Positions 5,447-5,732 of a DNA stretch of 5,732 nt are shown in pieces. The position numbers and the translations under genes are program-made. Numbering within the stretch: position 1 is the stretch's first letter; every line of letters starts with the position of its first letter. Source of the DNA: JAUWCW01 sp030609125 [NCBI: Candidatus Rokuibacteriota bacterium] (GTDB lineage Bacteria > JAUVQV01); the NCBI GenBank assembly GCA_030609125.1, contig JAUWCW010000145.1, positions 1-5,732 of the forward strand, in the 5' to 3' direction. The notes under the pieces were generated by a model. The model had not been told where the DNA came from, searched no databases, and saw nothing but the letters and a program-made list of their open reading frames with translations.

Positions 5447-5722
5447 CTACCCTTCCGCCTCGTAGACGATGTCCCACTCCCTGCCCGTTCCCGCGTATAT
5501 CCCTTCGAGATCGTGCTCGAGGCTCTTCATGAGTTCCCGGGCCCTCTCGAGGTCGGCGATGAGAAAGCGAACGGTGACACCGCAGTCAGAGGAGACCTGG
5601 CTCGGGACCGGTATGAGCCGCACCATTTCGAGGCCCGCCTCCTTGAAGATCTTCTCCGCCTTGAGAACGGAATAGGTGGAGTGGAAGGTGGCGACTCCGA
5701 AGGCCGCGTTGTCCGACGTCAC
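5447..5722 (-). CDS. DUF3343 (putative Se/S carrier-like) protein
   Basis: DUF3343 proteins are small cytoplasmic proteins described as putative selenium or sulfur carriers, frequently found near selenium-use genes. The 91-aa product has the family features: the N-terminal ATFHSTYSVLKAEKIFKEAG (11-30), LIPVPSQVSSDCG (36-48) with Cys47 in the conserved SSDCG, and the following VRFL strand. Cys47 is encoded by TGC, not UGA, and is the likely carrier residue. The start is GTG at 5722, preceded by GGGGAGGG close to the window edge, with short spacing; the frame stays open upstream so a longer start cannot be excluded. It is followed by selC on the same strand after 66 bp, so the neighbourhood fits a selenium function. 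The direct biochemical role is not established. Confidence 0.9.
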   Translation of the reverse strand: MTSDNAAFGVATFHSTYSVLKAEKIFKEAGLEMVRLIPVPSQVSSDCGVTVRFLIADLERARELMKSLEHDLEGIYAGTGREWDIVYEAEG

Positions 5723-5732
5723 CGCCCTCCCC

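Overview
The window is GC-rich, densely packed bacterial DNA with a mostly non-overlapping gene order. A lipopolysaccharide heptosyltransferase-type enzyme and a nucleotide-sugar aminotransferase suggest a Gram-negative cell envelope. A selenocysteine tRNA next to a DUF3343 (Se/S carrier-like) gene shows that the organism decodes UGA as selenocysteine. A hemerythrin-like protein and a HypE/ThiL-type AIR-synthase relative would suit an anaerobe. My best guess is a Synergistota-like or similar anaerobic diderm, but this is inferred from gene content only.

Left part (1-2060): the 3' part of a DegT/DnrJ/EryC1/StrS PLP aminotransferase (+), close in motif pattern to the WbpE type, converges on a glycosyltransferase family 9 gene (-). 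Their 3' ends overlap by 11 bp. Both point to surface polysaccharide or LPS synthesis.

Centre (2061-3405): the 265-nt gap after the glycosyltransferase holds an extended -10 promoter, a well-formed TPP (THI-box) riboswitch aptamer and a plausible expression platform. These lead directly into a 359-aa PurM/HypE/ThiL/SelD-superfamily protein. The aptamer implies that thiamine pyrophosphate controls this gene, although the protein is not a canonical thiamine enzyme by its visible motifs. This is the most interesting part of the window.

Right part (3410-5722, all on the - strand, read right to left): a DUF3343 gene, then a promoter with a perfect TATAAT driving tRNA-Sec (selC), then four closely spaced genes. 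These encode a small three-helix membrane protein, a hemerythrin-domain protein with one iron-ligand position changed to Arg, a two-helix membrane protein and a PaaI-type hotdog thioesterase. Gaps of 2 to 3 bp between the last three suggest translational coupling. No CRISPR array, insertion sequence or rRNA is visible.
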